Both the position numbers and the translations under genes were made by a program. 64,000 nucleotides of DNA from Hondaea fermentalgiana (Eukaryota > Sar > Bigyra > Thraustochytrida > Thraustochytriidae), in contig NPFB01000076.1 in NCBI GenBank assembly GCA_014084085.1, forward strand, positions 169,654 to 233,653, written 5' to 3'. Below are positions 29,133 to 38,615 of the stretch, in pieces; positions within the stretch are counted from its first letter, which is position 1; every line of letters starts with the position of its first letter. The notes beneath the pieces are model-generated. The model saw only the letters and a list, made by a program, of their open reading frames with translations, was not told the DNA's origin and ran no database searches.

Positions 29133-31121
29133 TTAAAATACAAAGTCGCCACTAAATCGCGTGCGGTGATGCGTTATCCAATTGGAGACAACCTGATGGA
29201 CCTGCGCAGATTCAATCTCGTCTCGCAAGGCTCGGACACGAAGTCTTTCGGCCTTTGACTTTTCCTTCGCCCGCGCTTTTCCAGAAAGACTCCGCTGGGG
29301 TCTGCGTGACTTGCTGAATTTCTTCGCTGCTTTTACATTCGGTGCGAGTCTCCCCATCTGCACTCGCGGGGACACTGCCTTGGACGAGGTCGATGACGTA
29401 TCGGGAGCCCGCGGAATGGGAGTACCGCCATAATTCTGGGCAGCCTGCGCCGATGAAAGGAAAACTTCCTTGTCCCGTGCGAATCCAGAGTCAGCAAAGA
29501 GAGCTTGGTAAAGTCCTTCTTGAAACGATTGCTGCCGCACATCGTACGTTTCGGGCGCACGCAACTCCTCTTCTACGACGGGTCCCTCTGTAGAACGCTG
29601 CGAATACAGCGATTCGGCATACAACGGGCCATGTTGAAGGGTGCAGCGTTCTTTTGCCTCGGAGAAGCTTTGAAGTCCTAGTTCCCTTGCCCGCATTTCA
29701 TCCCTAAGAGCCCTTTGCGTCATTTCTTCTGACAGACAGCTGCCGAGCATTTTCCCGTTTTCGGATTGATACAATCGCAAGATCCCGTGTTCTTCTTCTT
29801 CCTCGGCGCCATCGTCGTTCAACTCAGGCTCGTTCATGGTGTTTAAGGTGGACACGTCGACACACGCCATCGCCGGTGGACCGCAGCTCTCAACATGTGC
29901 GTCTGTTTCCGCCGACGTCGCCGGAGGGTCATGTACCGCTGGTACGGAAAGGTGCTCGACCTGCTGTCGCAGCGCCATATTTTCCTCGGTCAGCTCTCGA
30001 ATTTGCGTTCTGAGCTTCTCGACAAGACGCTCGTGCTTACTCCGAAAGACGATGGGGGTGTTTTTTATGCGCATGGTTCGTGCGGCGAATTGCAGCGTGC
30101 GAAGAGACTCAGTGAGCTGCGAAGTATGGGGAGAAATACATGCAATAAGAACACACATGCTGCAGCCGCCCAAAGAGCTGCAGAGCAACTTTGTCAACGC
30201 TGCTTCACGGTACGGAGGCTTCACTCCTGACTTGCTGTCGAGAGCCCGAACGACCTTGCTGAGCGTGAGAAGGCTCTTGTTGAGTCCACCAGACTCTTTC
30301 GCGTCCCGGGACGCCGTCTTTTTGATACGCTCTGAACCCGCCAAATCACAGAACATAATCTTGCCATACCGCCCGGATATAGAATTCTCCAGAAACAGAA
30401 TTGTAATACAATGACTCCTTGAAGACTCCTTGTTGAGTGCGTGCGCGGCCACGCGACGGTGTCGCACTGTCTTGCGCAGACATGCGAGTCCTTGTTCGCA
30501 CGCCCTGATATCGATTGCCTCGACGTTCTTGAGGACAAAACCCTTTTCTCGAACACTCCATTTGAGTCCTGGTGGAGCGGCCCCGGTATTTTTGCAGGGA
30601 ACATGCGCGCGTGTTCGAAGCAAGTCGACGAGACGGTCATTGTAGATCTCTACACTGCTCATACGGACCGAGGTACCGCGAAAGGCAGGTGTCTCTACAA
30701 GGTCAAAAATAGTGCGCATGGCATGGCCAAAGCAGCCTTCGACGCCATCCGTTCCAAACGTGGTGAATGTCTTGCCGCTTCCTGTGGCCCCGTAGCTGAA
30801 AAGGGTCGCTGCGTACCCGGAAAGTGCGTGCTTGATAATATCTTGCACACCTGCACCACGATAGAACTCTTGTTGTGTCGTGTCGGGGCCGAAGCATTGC
30901 GAGAATTCGAATTGTCGACTTCCGCGACCTTCTTCTGCTCCGCCCGTAATTCTCAGACACTTGTCATCGATAATCTCCACGCTCGCCTCACTTTCTTCGT
31001 CGGGCGTGTCTCTGTGTCCACCATGACATGCTTCTTCATTGGTCACCGACGGCGAGGCTGCAGGACCTGATGGCAGAGACTCTGCGCCTCCGCCACGTAC
31101 ACGCACCACGGCGCGAATCAT
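29133..31121 (-). CDS. kinesin motor protein A (KIF12-like)
   Basis: 662 residues, an N-terminal motor. After the short first strand (MIRAVVRVRGGG) an unusual Ser/Glu-rich loop of about 45 residues precedes FEFSQCFGPDTTQQEFY. The P-loop is GATGSGKT (Lys117) where most kinesins have GQTGSGKT. Switch I is NKESSRSH, switch II is DLAGSER, and SSLGGCSMCVLIACISP and LRTLQFAARTMRIKNTP complete the motor by about 370. The segment LKWSVREKGFVLKNV matches the KIF12 subgroup pattern (LPVRW..GFFV..L) and recurs in kinesin B. A short coiled coil follows (ERLVEKLRTQIRELTEENMALRQQVEHL), then a low-complexity tail ending in a basic SKSRRPQRS-type block. It should move along microtubules; the cargo is unknown. 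Confidence 0.9.
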   Translation of the reverse strand: MIRAVVRVRGGGAESLPSGPAASPSVTNEEACHGGHRDTPDEESEASVEIIDDKCLRITGGAEEGRGSRQFEFSQCFGPDTTQQEFYRGAGVQDIIKHALSGYAATLFSYGATGSGKTFTTFGTDGVEGCFGHAMRTIFDLVETPAFRGTSVRMSSVEIYNDRLVDLLRTRAHVPCKNTGAAPPGLKWSVREKGFVLKNVEAIDIRACEQGLACLRKTVRHRRVAAHALNKESSRSHCITILFLENSISGRYGKIMFCDLAGSERIKKTASRDAKESGGLNKSLLTLSKVVRALDSKSGVKPPYREAALTKLLCSSLGGCSMCVLIACISPHTSQLTESLRTLQFAARTMRIKNTPIVFRSKHERLVEKLRTQIRELTEENMALRQQVEHLSVPAVHDPPATSAETDAHVESCGPPAMACVDVSTLNTMNEPELNDDGAEEEEEHGILRLYQSENGKMLGSCLSEEMTQRALRDEMRARELGLQSFSEAKERCTLQHGPLYAESLYSQRSTEGPVVEEELRAPETYDVRQQSFQEGLYQALFADSGFARDKEVFLSSAQAAQNYGGTPIPRAPDTSSTSSKAVSPRVQMGRLAPNVKAAKKFSKSRRPQRSLSGKARAKEKSKAERLRVRALRDEIESAQVHQVVSNWITHHRTRFSGDFVF

Positions 31122-31790
31122 TGTCGCTCTGCTCTGCCTTTGCTTTTGCCTTTTCCCTCTGCTGTGCTCTGGTTTGCTCTGCTTTCTTCATTGGCTTTTT
31201 GCTTTTCCTTTTATCCGGTAAACCGCTCTCTTTCTGGGGCCCGGAGTCTGATAGCAGACTCAACTCACAGACTCCCAACCAATGGCTGGCCAGCAAAAGA
31301 AGAAAGCCAAAGAGATCGCTCCCGGGCTCCAATGGTCGCTCGAGCGCGCTCTGGCAAGCGGAAAGCTCGAAGGGTAGAGTCAGTCGCCGCGGGACCCGAG
31401 TTGTGCACGTCCGTCACGGACGAATTAGGGCGACATGAAAGACACGCCCAAATCAAAAGAACATAAAGATACGCAGCCAAGCATTCACTCATCTAGCGCC
31501 GGGATCAACGGAAGGCGCAGTGGCGGCGCGTTGTGCCCTGCGAGGCGTCTGCGCAGCGCAGAGTCTGCTGCCAAGGACGGGTCCCTGCGGAGAAGTGGCG
31601 AAGGCATAAACAACTGCGCTGAAGCGAAGGCAAGCGAAGCGACGATCGCCTCTGCGAAGACTAGCAGGGCGCGTGCACAGACGCGGGAAGGGGTCTGGGA
31701 GCCGAGACCCACGTGAACAAGCGAGGTCGGGCTCATTATCTCTCTCGCGCGCGCTCCCGCTGTCGCGGTGACAGGGCACAACATTCAGAA
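31122..31790. promoter_or_regulatory. divergent intergenic region kinesin A / PP2C
   Basis: 669 bp between divergent starts, with pyrimidine-rich DNA near 31130-31210. I see no gene or structured element. Confidence 0.5.
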
Positions 31791-34139
31791 ATGAGCGCAG
31801 CAGGTCAATCGCAAGCATGTCCGAAAAAATCTCTGCCATCGGCTGCACCGAAAGCATCAGCATCATCGCAGTCTCTGCCATCTTACAATGATGATGGAAA
31901 GATGAAAGCGACAATTTCTGATGAATTTGAACCGAAGCGCATCTCAAACGATGTGAACGGAAACAGCGTCGCGCGCAGCAGCAGCAACAGCATTTATGGT
32001 ATTTCTGGTAGTATAAATATGAGCAGCTGCAGCAGCACCAGTAGCGAAAGTATCAGCCAAGAGCCCATAAACAGCGAGCCCAAGGAGCCCCGGCCGACGC
32101 AGTCACGACGTCGCGTCAGTGATCTAAGTGATATTCAAAGTCGGCCAACAACCCCACGCAGGAGAGGCTCGTCGCCTCCGCTGCCTTCATCGTTTCTCCA
32201 CCTTGGACCCACATCGACCCCACCTTCTCGCGCCTTTTCCTCACGAGGTCACACCATGAATGTGTCGCACGATGCTGCGCCATGGTCTGGAGAGGATCGG
32301 GGCGAAGAGGACAAATGGTGGGCAACATCGCAAGAAAAATCTTGCCATGACGCAGAGAGTCTATCCAAATGCATCGATTTACCTGCCAAACGAAGCGCAG
32401 GCGCGGCAATGGATGCCGACGAAGGTAGTGAGGACCAAGACGCCTCTGAGTCCACCAATAGGCTGTCGGCTTCATTTTCTTTTCCAAGTGACAAAGTAAG
32501 CTCGAGCGCTCTTGCAAACGCAACGAGGGTATCGTTGCAGGTTTCCGAAACGTCATCCGATGCGAATCCCTTCGGCTCTTCCCATAGCAAACTCATCAAA
32601 ACCGTTAGCGCAGGCCCGTTTCGTTCCACGAACGCAAACCCTTTTAGCACTGCCAATGCGAACTTTTCAAAGTCCGCCAACGCAAACACTTTCAGCACCG
32701 CCAATGTGAACCCATCAAAGTCCGCCAAGATAAATCCCTTCAGCACTGCCAACACGAACCTACAAACGCCCGGTGTGGGGTTTTATGCTGGAGCACGTCC
32801 GCCTTGGGCAACAACCTCTAAAGGATGTGATAGCAGCGGCAACAGCGCAAGCTCTGCCAATCCGTTTGCAAGCGCCAATGCCGGCAAGAAAAACCCGTTT
32901 GCGACAGAAGCTGCCGGCGGCTCAGTCGTGCGATCTTCGCAGTTCAACATGTTCGTCGTTGACAATCCTGTTTTGTCTTTGAATTCTGGGGATACAAATA
33001 TCTGGCAAACACCAATGCGACTCGAAGTTGATTCTCCGAAAACAACATGCAGACGAAGACTCAAGCGCCTCAAGTCGCTGGAGCTGCCCATGGCCGACGC
33101 GCGTCAGCTCGTAGCCGCCCTTGTCGCGCCGCGCACAAACTCGCGGCAATTTGGTGTACACCGCGACGCTGATCTTGCTCTGTGTCCATTCGGCGTCTGT
33201 GCGGTACAGGGACCACGCGTGCACATGGAGGACCGCTATTGCGTGGTAGGCAGCCTCTTGCAGGATCCGTATGCCTCTTTTTTCGGAGTCTTTGATGGTC
33301 ACGGTGGCAGCAACGTGGCTGACTTTTGCGCCGCAAACCTCTTCAAGAATGTAGCTGATCAGCTCAAGACGCGTGGGCTGCAGGAAGCGGCTGGGTGTCT
33401 TGAGGACGCATTTTTGCAAACAGATGACCAGGTTCGTAACACGCCGCAACAACTCGCCGGCCGTGATCCACTCGTTGGGTCCACAGCGGTCGCAATGATC
33501 ATTACGTCGACAGACTGCTATATTGCAAACGTTGGCGATTCGCGTGCAGTTCTTGTGAGTCATGGAAGATCAGAACCAACAGAGTTGACCGAGGACCACA
33601 AACCTAACAACCCTGAGGAACGCAGACGCATCCTCGAGGCGGGAGGAAGACTTTCTGAAGACAATCGCGTGGAAGGCATTTTGTCAATGTCGCGCGCGAT
33701 CGGGGACCGCGCCCTTAAAAAGTATGTCATCTCGAGACCCCAAGTGATTCATCGCAAGCTCGTGTCGGAGGACAAGGCGGTGATTCTGGGTACGGACGGC
33801 CTGTGGGATTTCATTAATTGTGTCAATGCCTCAAACATTGTCAAGCTCGCCGAGTCTCCGCAGCAAGCTGCGGACAAACTCGTCGCAGCCGCTATGAATG
33901 GTCGCAGCAATGATAATACTACGGCTCTTGTCGTTGATCTTGACGCCATGCGCGACGCCTCGGATCTGCGAGTCCAGCAGGCTCGCCGACATGCAGAGGC
34001 AACTGCTGCAAAGGCTTCTGCCGCCGCTGCTGCTGCTGCTGCGGAGGAGGAGGAGGAGGAGGTCGTGCTCGCTCTCCCATCACAGCGCGCGAAAAAGGGC
34101 CAGCAACGCGGCCGCAAGAAGCTTACGATCGATGTCTAG
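31791..34139 (+). CDS. PP2C-family Ser/Thr phosphatase with NPF-repeat N-terminus
   Basis: 782 residues from the ATG at 31791 (an upstream in-frame GTG was ignored). The C-terminal half (about 460-735) is a complete PPM/PP2C domain: MEDRY near 479, FDGHGG (Asp502), GSTAVAMI, VGDSRAV, EDHKPNNPEE, SMSRAIGD, GTDGLWDF (Asp669) and SNDNTTALVV. The Mg/Mn ligands are all present, so it should be active. The first ~460 residues are disordered and Ser-rich. They contain five NPF tripeptides (Asn at 259, 283, 315, 357, 368), three of them within tandem octapeptides of the type NANPFSTA. NPF is the ligand of EH domains in endocytic adaptors, so the phosphatase may be recruited to endocytic sites (inference). 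An Ala/Glu run near 750 precedes a basic C-terminus. The TAG stop lies inside a TAGGCCTA octamer. Confidence 0.92.
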   Translation: MSAAGQSQACPKKSLPSAAPKASASSQSLPSYNDDGKMKATISDEFEPKRISNDVNGNSVARSSSNSIYGISGSINMSSCSSTSSESISQEPINSEPKEPRPTQSRRRVSDLSDIQSRPTTPRRRGSSPPLPSSFLHLGPTSTPPSRAFSSRGHTMNVSHDAAPWSGEDRGEEDKWWATSQEKSCHDAESLSKCIDLPAKRSAGAAMDADEGSEDQDASESTNRLSASFSFPSDKVSSSALANATRVSLQVSETSSDANPFGSSHSKLIKTVSAGPFRSTNANPFSTANANFSKSANANTFSTANVNPSKSAKINPFSTANTNLQTPGVGFYAGARPPWATTSKGCDSSGNSASSANPFASANAGKKNPFATEAAGGSVVRSSQFNMFVVDNPVLSLNSGDTNIWQTPMRLEVDSPKTTCRRRLKRLKSLELPMADARQLVAALVAPRTNSRQFGVHRDADLALCPFGVCAVQGPRVHMEDRYCVVGSLLQDPYASFFGVFDGHGGSNVADFCAANLFKNVADQLKTRGLQEAAGCLEDAFLQTDDQVRNTPQQLAGRDPLVGSTAVAMIITSTDCYIANVGDSRAVLVSHGRSEPTELTEDHKPNNPEERRRILEAGGRLSEDNRVEGILSMSRAIGDRALKKYVISRPQVIHRKLVSEDKAVILGTDGLWDFINCVNASNIVKLAESPQQAADKLVAAAMNGRSNDNTTALVVDLDAMRDASDLRVQQARRHAEATAAKASAAAAAAAAEEEEEEVVLALPSQRAKKGQQRGRKKLTIDV
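32636..32762 (+). repeat. 24-bp coding repeat (octapeptide NANPFSTA type)
   Basis: Five consecutive 8-residue units are visible: NANPFSTA, NANFSKSA, NANTFSTA, NVNPSKSA, KINPFSTA. The repeat alternates two unit types, so a 48-bp higher-order unit is likely. Confidence 0.88.
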
Positions 34140-34556
34140 GCCTAGCCCTGAATCTAGCCAAAAATGTCTACATATGTATGACTTTTATGACTTGGATGCT
34201 TGTGTTGTGTCAGTTGTTGGCCTGACCAGAGCAGGAATCGCGGCTTCCGACGAAAGCTAGCTCGAACTAGTCTGAGAACTAATCCGTGTGCTCGATTGTT
34301 TACGAAACTTCCAAAATCGTGGATGTCGCACGAGTCGGATTATTAGGAAATATATGGCGTGAAACTAGTTTTGTCTAGTAAGAAACTAAATTATGCCTTG
34401 CATTGTTTACGATTCTTCCAGCAACCGGGATGTCGCGATGCGTGGCCCCCTATTAATGTAAGGGCGGGCGGTCAAGAAGCAGTCGTACCTTTCTGTGTGT
34501 TTGCACGTGCGGCATGTCGCGAGACGCGCAGAGGGCCTCCAATCCACGGCAGAACA
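34140..34556. other. intergenic region PP2C / SDR
   Basis: 417 bp, AT-richer, with two similar segments (gtttacgaaacttcc near 34298 and gtttacgattcttcc near 34405) that look like a diverged duplication. No gene is seen. Confidence 0.55.
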
Positions 34557-35705
34557 ATGGCCTCGTTTGAGCAGACCCAAAACGACAACCTCCTCTCAAA
34601 GCAAAATCAAAAGAAGAACAAGCGCAGGAGCCACGAAGCACAGGAGCAAGCAAGCGCAGGAGCCACGAAGCACAGGAGCAAGAGCACCAAGCTCGAAAAA
34701 AGAATGTGGGATACAGTACTCATTGTGGGTGCCGGCGGATGCACGGGTCGTACTGTATTAGACTTGATCGTGAGCGAAAAGAAGGCAGCAAAAGTGGTGC
34801 TCACAAGCCGAAGTGGGACTCTGCACGGCCTTCCGTCGAGCGAGACCGTGAAAATCGAAGTTGCCGCGCTTGACATGGTCGATGGCGCTGCAGAGGACCT
34901 CGCCAATCTCTGCGAGGAAGTGAACCCGGATATCATGTTCTGCTGCATTGGCCTCAAGCGGTACCATATCAAGGCGTGGGGTCCAAGCTGGCCCAAGATT
35001 GCGGACCATCTGCTGCTCGCATGTCAAACTGCGGATGTTCCGCTCATCTTCATGGACAACATGTATGCCTTCGGGCCAGAAGGTATGGACAACATGCCCC
35101 TGCGCGAGTCTGGCATGGACTTGACGACCAGTGGGGTTAAGACTAAGCCGCAGGTGCGCGCGCTTATCACTCGCAAGTTTCTCGCAGCAAGCGAAGCTGG
35201 CGAAGCCAAGTTGGCCATCGTTCGCGCCTCGGACTTTTTCGGTCCGCATTGCGACAATAGCATTCTCTCCATGTTGTGGTCAGATGTAATGAAGAAGAAG
35301 ACCCCTACATTTTTGGGCAATCCTAAAAAGGTCCATGCCCAAACCTACGTTCCCGACATTGCCCGCGCGCTCATCCTCATCGCGGAGAACCCGGACACCT
35401 GGGGCCGTGCATGGCACACGCCTACCCAGCCAGACAGAGTCATGACCGACTGGCTTCGTGACATTTATCGCGTCGTTGGCCGCCCGCGCACTGGCAAGCT
35501 AAGCTACATGTGTCTCGATGGATTTCTTATGCGCGCGCTAGCGCTGGCGATTGACGACGTCGACGGTCTTCGGGACGTCGTCTTCATGTGGCGTGGGGAC
35601 TATACGGTCAGCTCGGAAGACTTCAAAGCCCGCTTTCCGGACTTTGAGCCGACGCCTCTCGAAGATGCTTTGCAGGCCACCAACGAATGGTTCGCCAGTC
35701 GCTAG
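34557..35705 (+). CDS. atypical short-chain dehydrogenase/epimerase-like protein
   Basis: 382 residues from the ATG at 34557, or 333 from the ATG at 34704 (MWDTVLIVGAGG). The Rossmann nucleotide site GAGGCTG starts right after the second ATG and is followed by VVLTSRSG and the ALDMVDGAAEDL segment, the pattern of NAD(P)-dependent epimerase-like SDRs. The loop FMDNMYAFGPEGMDNMPLRE resembles the YG-P...E loop of extended SDRs. A later HAQTYVPDIARALILIAENP block is typical of this group. The substrate is unknown. Between the two ATGs lies a 32-bp tandem duplication whose copies are read in different frames, which argues that this stretch is leader rather than selected coding sequence. I slightly favour 34704 as the true start but annotate the longer frame. 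Confidence 0.8.
   Translation: MASFEQTQNDNLLSKQNQKKNKRRSHEAQEQASAGATKHRSKSTKLEKRMWDTVLIVGAGGCTGRTVLDLIVSEKKAAKVVLTSRSGTLHGLPSSETVKIEVAALDMVDGAAEDLANLCEEVNPDIMFCCIGLKRYHIKAWGPSWPKIADHLLLACQTADVPLIFMDNMYAFGPEGMDNMPLRESGMDLTTSGVKTKPQVRALITRKFLAASEAGEAKLAIVRASDFFGPHCDNSILSMLWSDVMKKKTPTFLGNPKKVHAQTYVPDIARALILIAENPDTWGRAWHTPTQPDRVMTDWLRDIYRVVGRPRTGKLSYMCLDGFLMRALALAIDDVDGLRDVVFMWRGDYTVSSEDFKARFPDFEPTPLEDALQATNEWFASR
34621..34684. repeat. 32-bp tandem duplication at SDR 5' end
   Basis: The unit beginning agcgcaggagccacgaag occurs at 34621 and again at 34653. The period of 32 is not a multiple of three. Confidence 0.92.
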
Positions 35706-36096
35706 TAGAATGAACGAACGAACGAGTGTAAGCGAATTTGCAACCTTTAGGAAATTTCGTAAAATTCATTGCATGGCGTCAACTTTTCGAGAGGTTTGCA
35801 CGATCAGCCTCATGATAAAGGCAAGCCTCACGGAAGAAGGTTCCACTATCAAACGATTTTTATTTCTGCAAATTACCTTCTTTCATCGGTCTAGTTGAAC
35901 AACACTATTGGGAGCAGGGCGTTTGGCTCGCGTCGGCAGAAGCGTGGCGGTCTCGTTCCAAAGATATGGGCATGCGCATGAATGAAAAGCAAGCTACTCC
36001 GTTTTCAATCTTTTGCATCAATGACTAGTATACCGAATGGAGAGGAAGCGAGAAAGTGAGTGGCTGAAAGAAGGAAAGAAAGAAGGGTCATTTCCC
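35706..36096. other. convergent 3' region SDR / glycosyltransferase-like
   Basis: 391 bp, AT-rich, no gene seen. Presumably two 3' UTRs. Confidence 0.6.
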
Positions 36097-37338
36097 CTAG
36101 GGCTCAAGGGAGATGTGCTGGACAATTCCGGGGTCGATGCCAAGCGCGTCAAGCTGAGCGGCGGGGCGGTCAATCTTGGATTGCATCTTCTTGCGATGCC
36201 AATCGCGACGTGCCTCGTCGCCCTGGAAGTCGGTCCTCCACGTGTCTGCACGCAAAAGAGCGCGGTGCAACAGGAGTTTCGCCTTGGCCTGACGAGGCAT
36301 TATGCGCTGCAAAATAGAAATGGTAGATACCTCTTCAACACCGGCAGAGATGCCCTCGTGCGGGAGACCCTCTGCAACGAGACTAAAACCGGTAAGTGCA
36401 AGTTTGCCGACCGCCCAGACGGCCAAGGTGTTCCAGGGCGAGGTTCTCCCGTTGAGCACATGCCAGCCGGAGGAAAACAGATGATCGTTCGGAAAAGCAG
36501 CCCCTGCGACAAGCGTGTCGCCAAGCTGAAGCTGCGCGACAAGTGCGCGTATTACATCAGGTGGAACGTCCACCTCGAGCGACTGGAAACAAATATACTT
36601 GAAGCCATGGTTTGCTGCAAAGCTCGTGAGGGCATTGAGCGCAGGCACAAACTTGCCCCAAGGCGAAACGGGCAGCACATGCACTTGCTTTCCGCCCTGA
36701 TGTTGCTGACGAGCACTCGTCTGTGCAGCGTTGACGAGGGCGCGGATCTTGTCGACGGTCCCGGGAGATGCACCTACGGCAATAACCACTGTGTCTGCAA
36801 TGGCGAGCGCGCATCGAAGGAAGCCTCCCAAAACTTTGACGTCTACGTCTTCTTTGGTAGCCTCTGCAAAATGAAGTCTTGTGGCCACGACAAGATCACC
36901 CTGCCAGCTTGACGGTGCTCTGAGCTCTGCGATTGGCGTCGTGGCCGTCAATAAAGTGGGTGACGATGCTAATGATGATGCTGATGCTGATGCCGATGCT
37001 GATGCTGGTGTCGATGACGATGGCGCGGCATCACGTTGCGGGGCTGGCGACGATTGCGAAGGTGTGGACGCGTCCTTTGCGGGAGGCGTCGACGTGTTCA
37101 GAGGAGCTGCTGTTTTCGATGCCGCGCGTGCCGCGGTTGTCGCAGAAGCTGCAGCAGCGGCCGCCGCCAAGGGGTCGCGGGTGCCCGAAGTTGACGATGG
37201 CGGTGGCGATGGCTGCGCAGCGACGGGCGCAGCCTGGCTGGCGCCGGGTCGCGAGGACGAGGACGAGCTCCCAAGTCCGAGCTCTTCGGGAGGCACCGTG
37301 TTCTGGCGCGCCGTCCACAAGAATGGAAGATCAGACAT
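36097..37338 (-). CDS. glycosyltransferase-like (GT-A type) protein
   Basis: 413 residues from the ATG at 37338 (MSDLPFLWTARQN); a longer in-frame extension upstream starts without ATG support. The first ~150 residues are low-complexity Ala/Ser/Pro/Thr. The folded part (about 150-413) starts DLVVATRLHFAEA and has strand VVIAVGASPG, then PALNALTSFAANHGFKYICFQSLEVDV. That arrangement is reminiscent of the family-2 glycosyltransferase nucleotide-sugar region (N..A.....YI.F.D.D), but SLEVDV replaces a clean DxD. A later GVEEVSTISILQRI block could be the ED-type acceptor motif. Neither substrate nor activity can be stated. There is no signal peptide or membrane segment, so it may be cytosolic. Confidence 0.6.
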   Translation of the reverse strand: MSDLPFLWTARQNTVPPEELGLGSSSSSSRPGASQAAPVAAQPSPPPSSTSGTRDPLAAAAAAASATTAARAASKTAAPLNTSTPPAKDASTPSQSSPAPQRDAAPSSSTPASASASASASSLASSPTLLTATTPIAELRAPSSWQGDLVVATRLHFAEATKEDVDVKVLGGFLRCALAIADTVVIAVGASPGTVDKIRALVNAAQTSARQQHQGGKQVHVLPVSPWGKFVPALNALTSFAANHGFKYICFQSLEVDVPPDVIRALVAQLQLGDTLVAGAAFPNDHLFSSGWHVLNGRTSPWNTLAVWAVGKLALTGFSLVAEGLPHEGISAGVEEVSTISILQRIMPRQAKAKLLLHRALLRADTWRTDFQGDEARRDWHRKKMQSKIDRPAAQLDALGIDPGIVQHISLEP

Positions 37339-37623
37339 ACTTGCGAGCTTGCGTTCACAGTGTCGTCTGCTTGTCGTCAGGGTATCGAGTTTGGTGGACA
37401 AAAAACACCACTGATAGACCGCCCGACAAAGGAGTAGACTTTCAGGCCTCGCAAAGAGCATTGAGCGAGAAGTAGGAATATAGATTGTTCGGCATGAATG
37501 CATGATGCGACAAGAGAAGACGACGACGACGAAGAAGAAGAAGTAAAGGTGGATGGAAAAGCTCAGACAGAGGAAGCAAAAGGGCCAGGCCAGAATCAAA
37601 TGGCCAGAATAGTCTTATTGTTA

Positions 37624-38615
37624 TTACCTCTTCCTACGCGAGGAGCGACCGCCGTTGCCGTTGCCGCCGGTATTGTTGTTGCGCGAAGGCGGAGTCGGGG
37701 GCGCCAGCTGCGTGGGCTCGGCCTCGCCCTCTGTGCGCTCGAGGATGCCAGGCACGTAGCGGTGAAAGTATGACATGAGACCCATTTGCCTCGCGCGGCG
37801 GATCGCCCGTCCGATGTTGCGCTGCTTCTTTTTGGAAAGACCCGTCTTGTAGCGCGGAAGAATCTTGCCCATGGGCGACATGAAGCGGCTGAGAAACCAG
37901 AGGTTGGTGAAGTGAATTTCCTGGCCAGTTCGCTCCAGACGCGCTGGCCGTGGCGTGCGGGCCGCGAAGCGGCGATTGCTGACATTCTGCATATTGTCGC
38001 GACCCTCCATGAAAGAAACCGGGTCAAAGGTTGACCCAGGCTTGAACTCGCTCCGCTGCAACCTCTCTACAAAGAGCTCCTTGATATCTGCCGGGGTGGA
38101 CAGCGGCCGCGTGTCGGCGCGTGGCGCGGGCACCGGAGACCTTCCCGAAGACCCTTCGCGGGGAGGCTTGCCCATGACCTCGCGCACGCGCTCCTCGTCA
38201 ACAGGCACAAAGCCCTTGCGCACGAGATTGCCCGAGAACGAGTTCAAGAGATCGTCTTCGGAGACGGCGTCCATTTCAAAGGAGTTAGCTGCCTTTTGCT
38301 GCTTGTCGTCGCCTTTGTTGCCGCTGCCACCATCTTCGCCGCCCTTGTCGCCTCCGGGGGTCGAGGGCGTCGAGGTCGAGAAGAACGCCGTGGCGCTGCG
38401 CGCCGGGACGGCGTGCCTGGTCCACGGCAGCGCGCTCGCGCGCGCGGGCGCGCTGCGCGCGGCCGCCACCAGCAGCCCCATGCCCANNNNNNNNNNNNNN
38501 NNNNNNNNNNNNNNNNNNNNNNNNNNNNNNNNNNNNNNNNNNNNNNNNNNNNNNNNNNNNNNNNNNNNNNNNNNNNNNNNNNNNNNGCCACCAGCAGCCC
38601 CATGCCCAGCCTCAT
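37624..38615 (-). CDS. mitochondrial small-subunit ribosomal protein bS18m (interrupted by gap 2)
   Basis: The C-terminal half is a ribosomal S18 domain: EIHFTNLWFLSRFMSPMGKI, then LPRYKTGLSKKKQRNIGRAIRRARQMGLMSYFHRY. bS18 binds 16S-type rRNA on the small-subunit platform with bS6. The N-terminus starts MRLGMGLLVAAARSAPARAS, an Arg/Ala-rich amphipathic presequence, so the product is mitochondrial. The sequence is broken by 100 N between the ninth codon and the rest. The bases flanking the Ns are identical for 22 positions; if merged, the coding region is 870 bases (289 residues) and in frame. A Lys/Asn/Gly-rich segment links presequence and domain. The C-terminus ends in a basic SSRRKR. The ATG at 38615 is the first in the merged frame. 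Confidence 0.88.
38487..38586. other. assembly gap 2 (100 N), probably spurious
   Basis: Exactly 100 N. The 22 bases left of it (38465-38486) are repeated exactly to its right (38587-38608), as when two overlapping contig ends were not merged. Confidence 0.9.
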
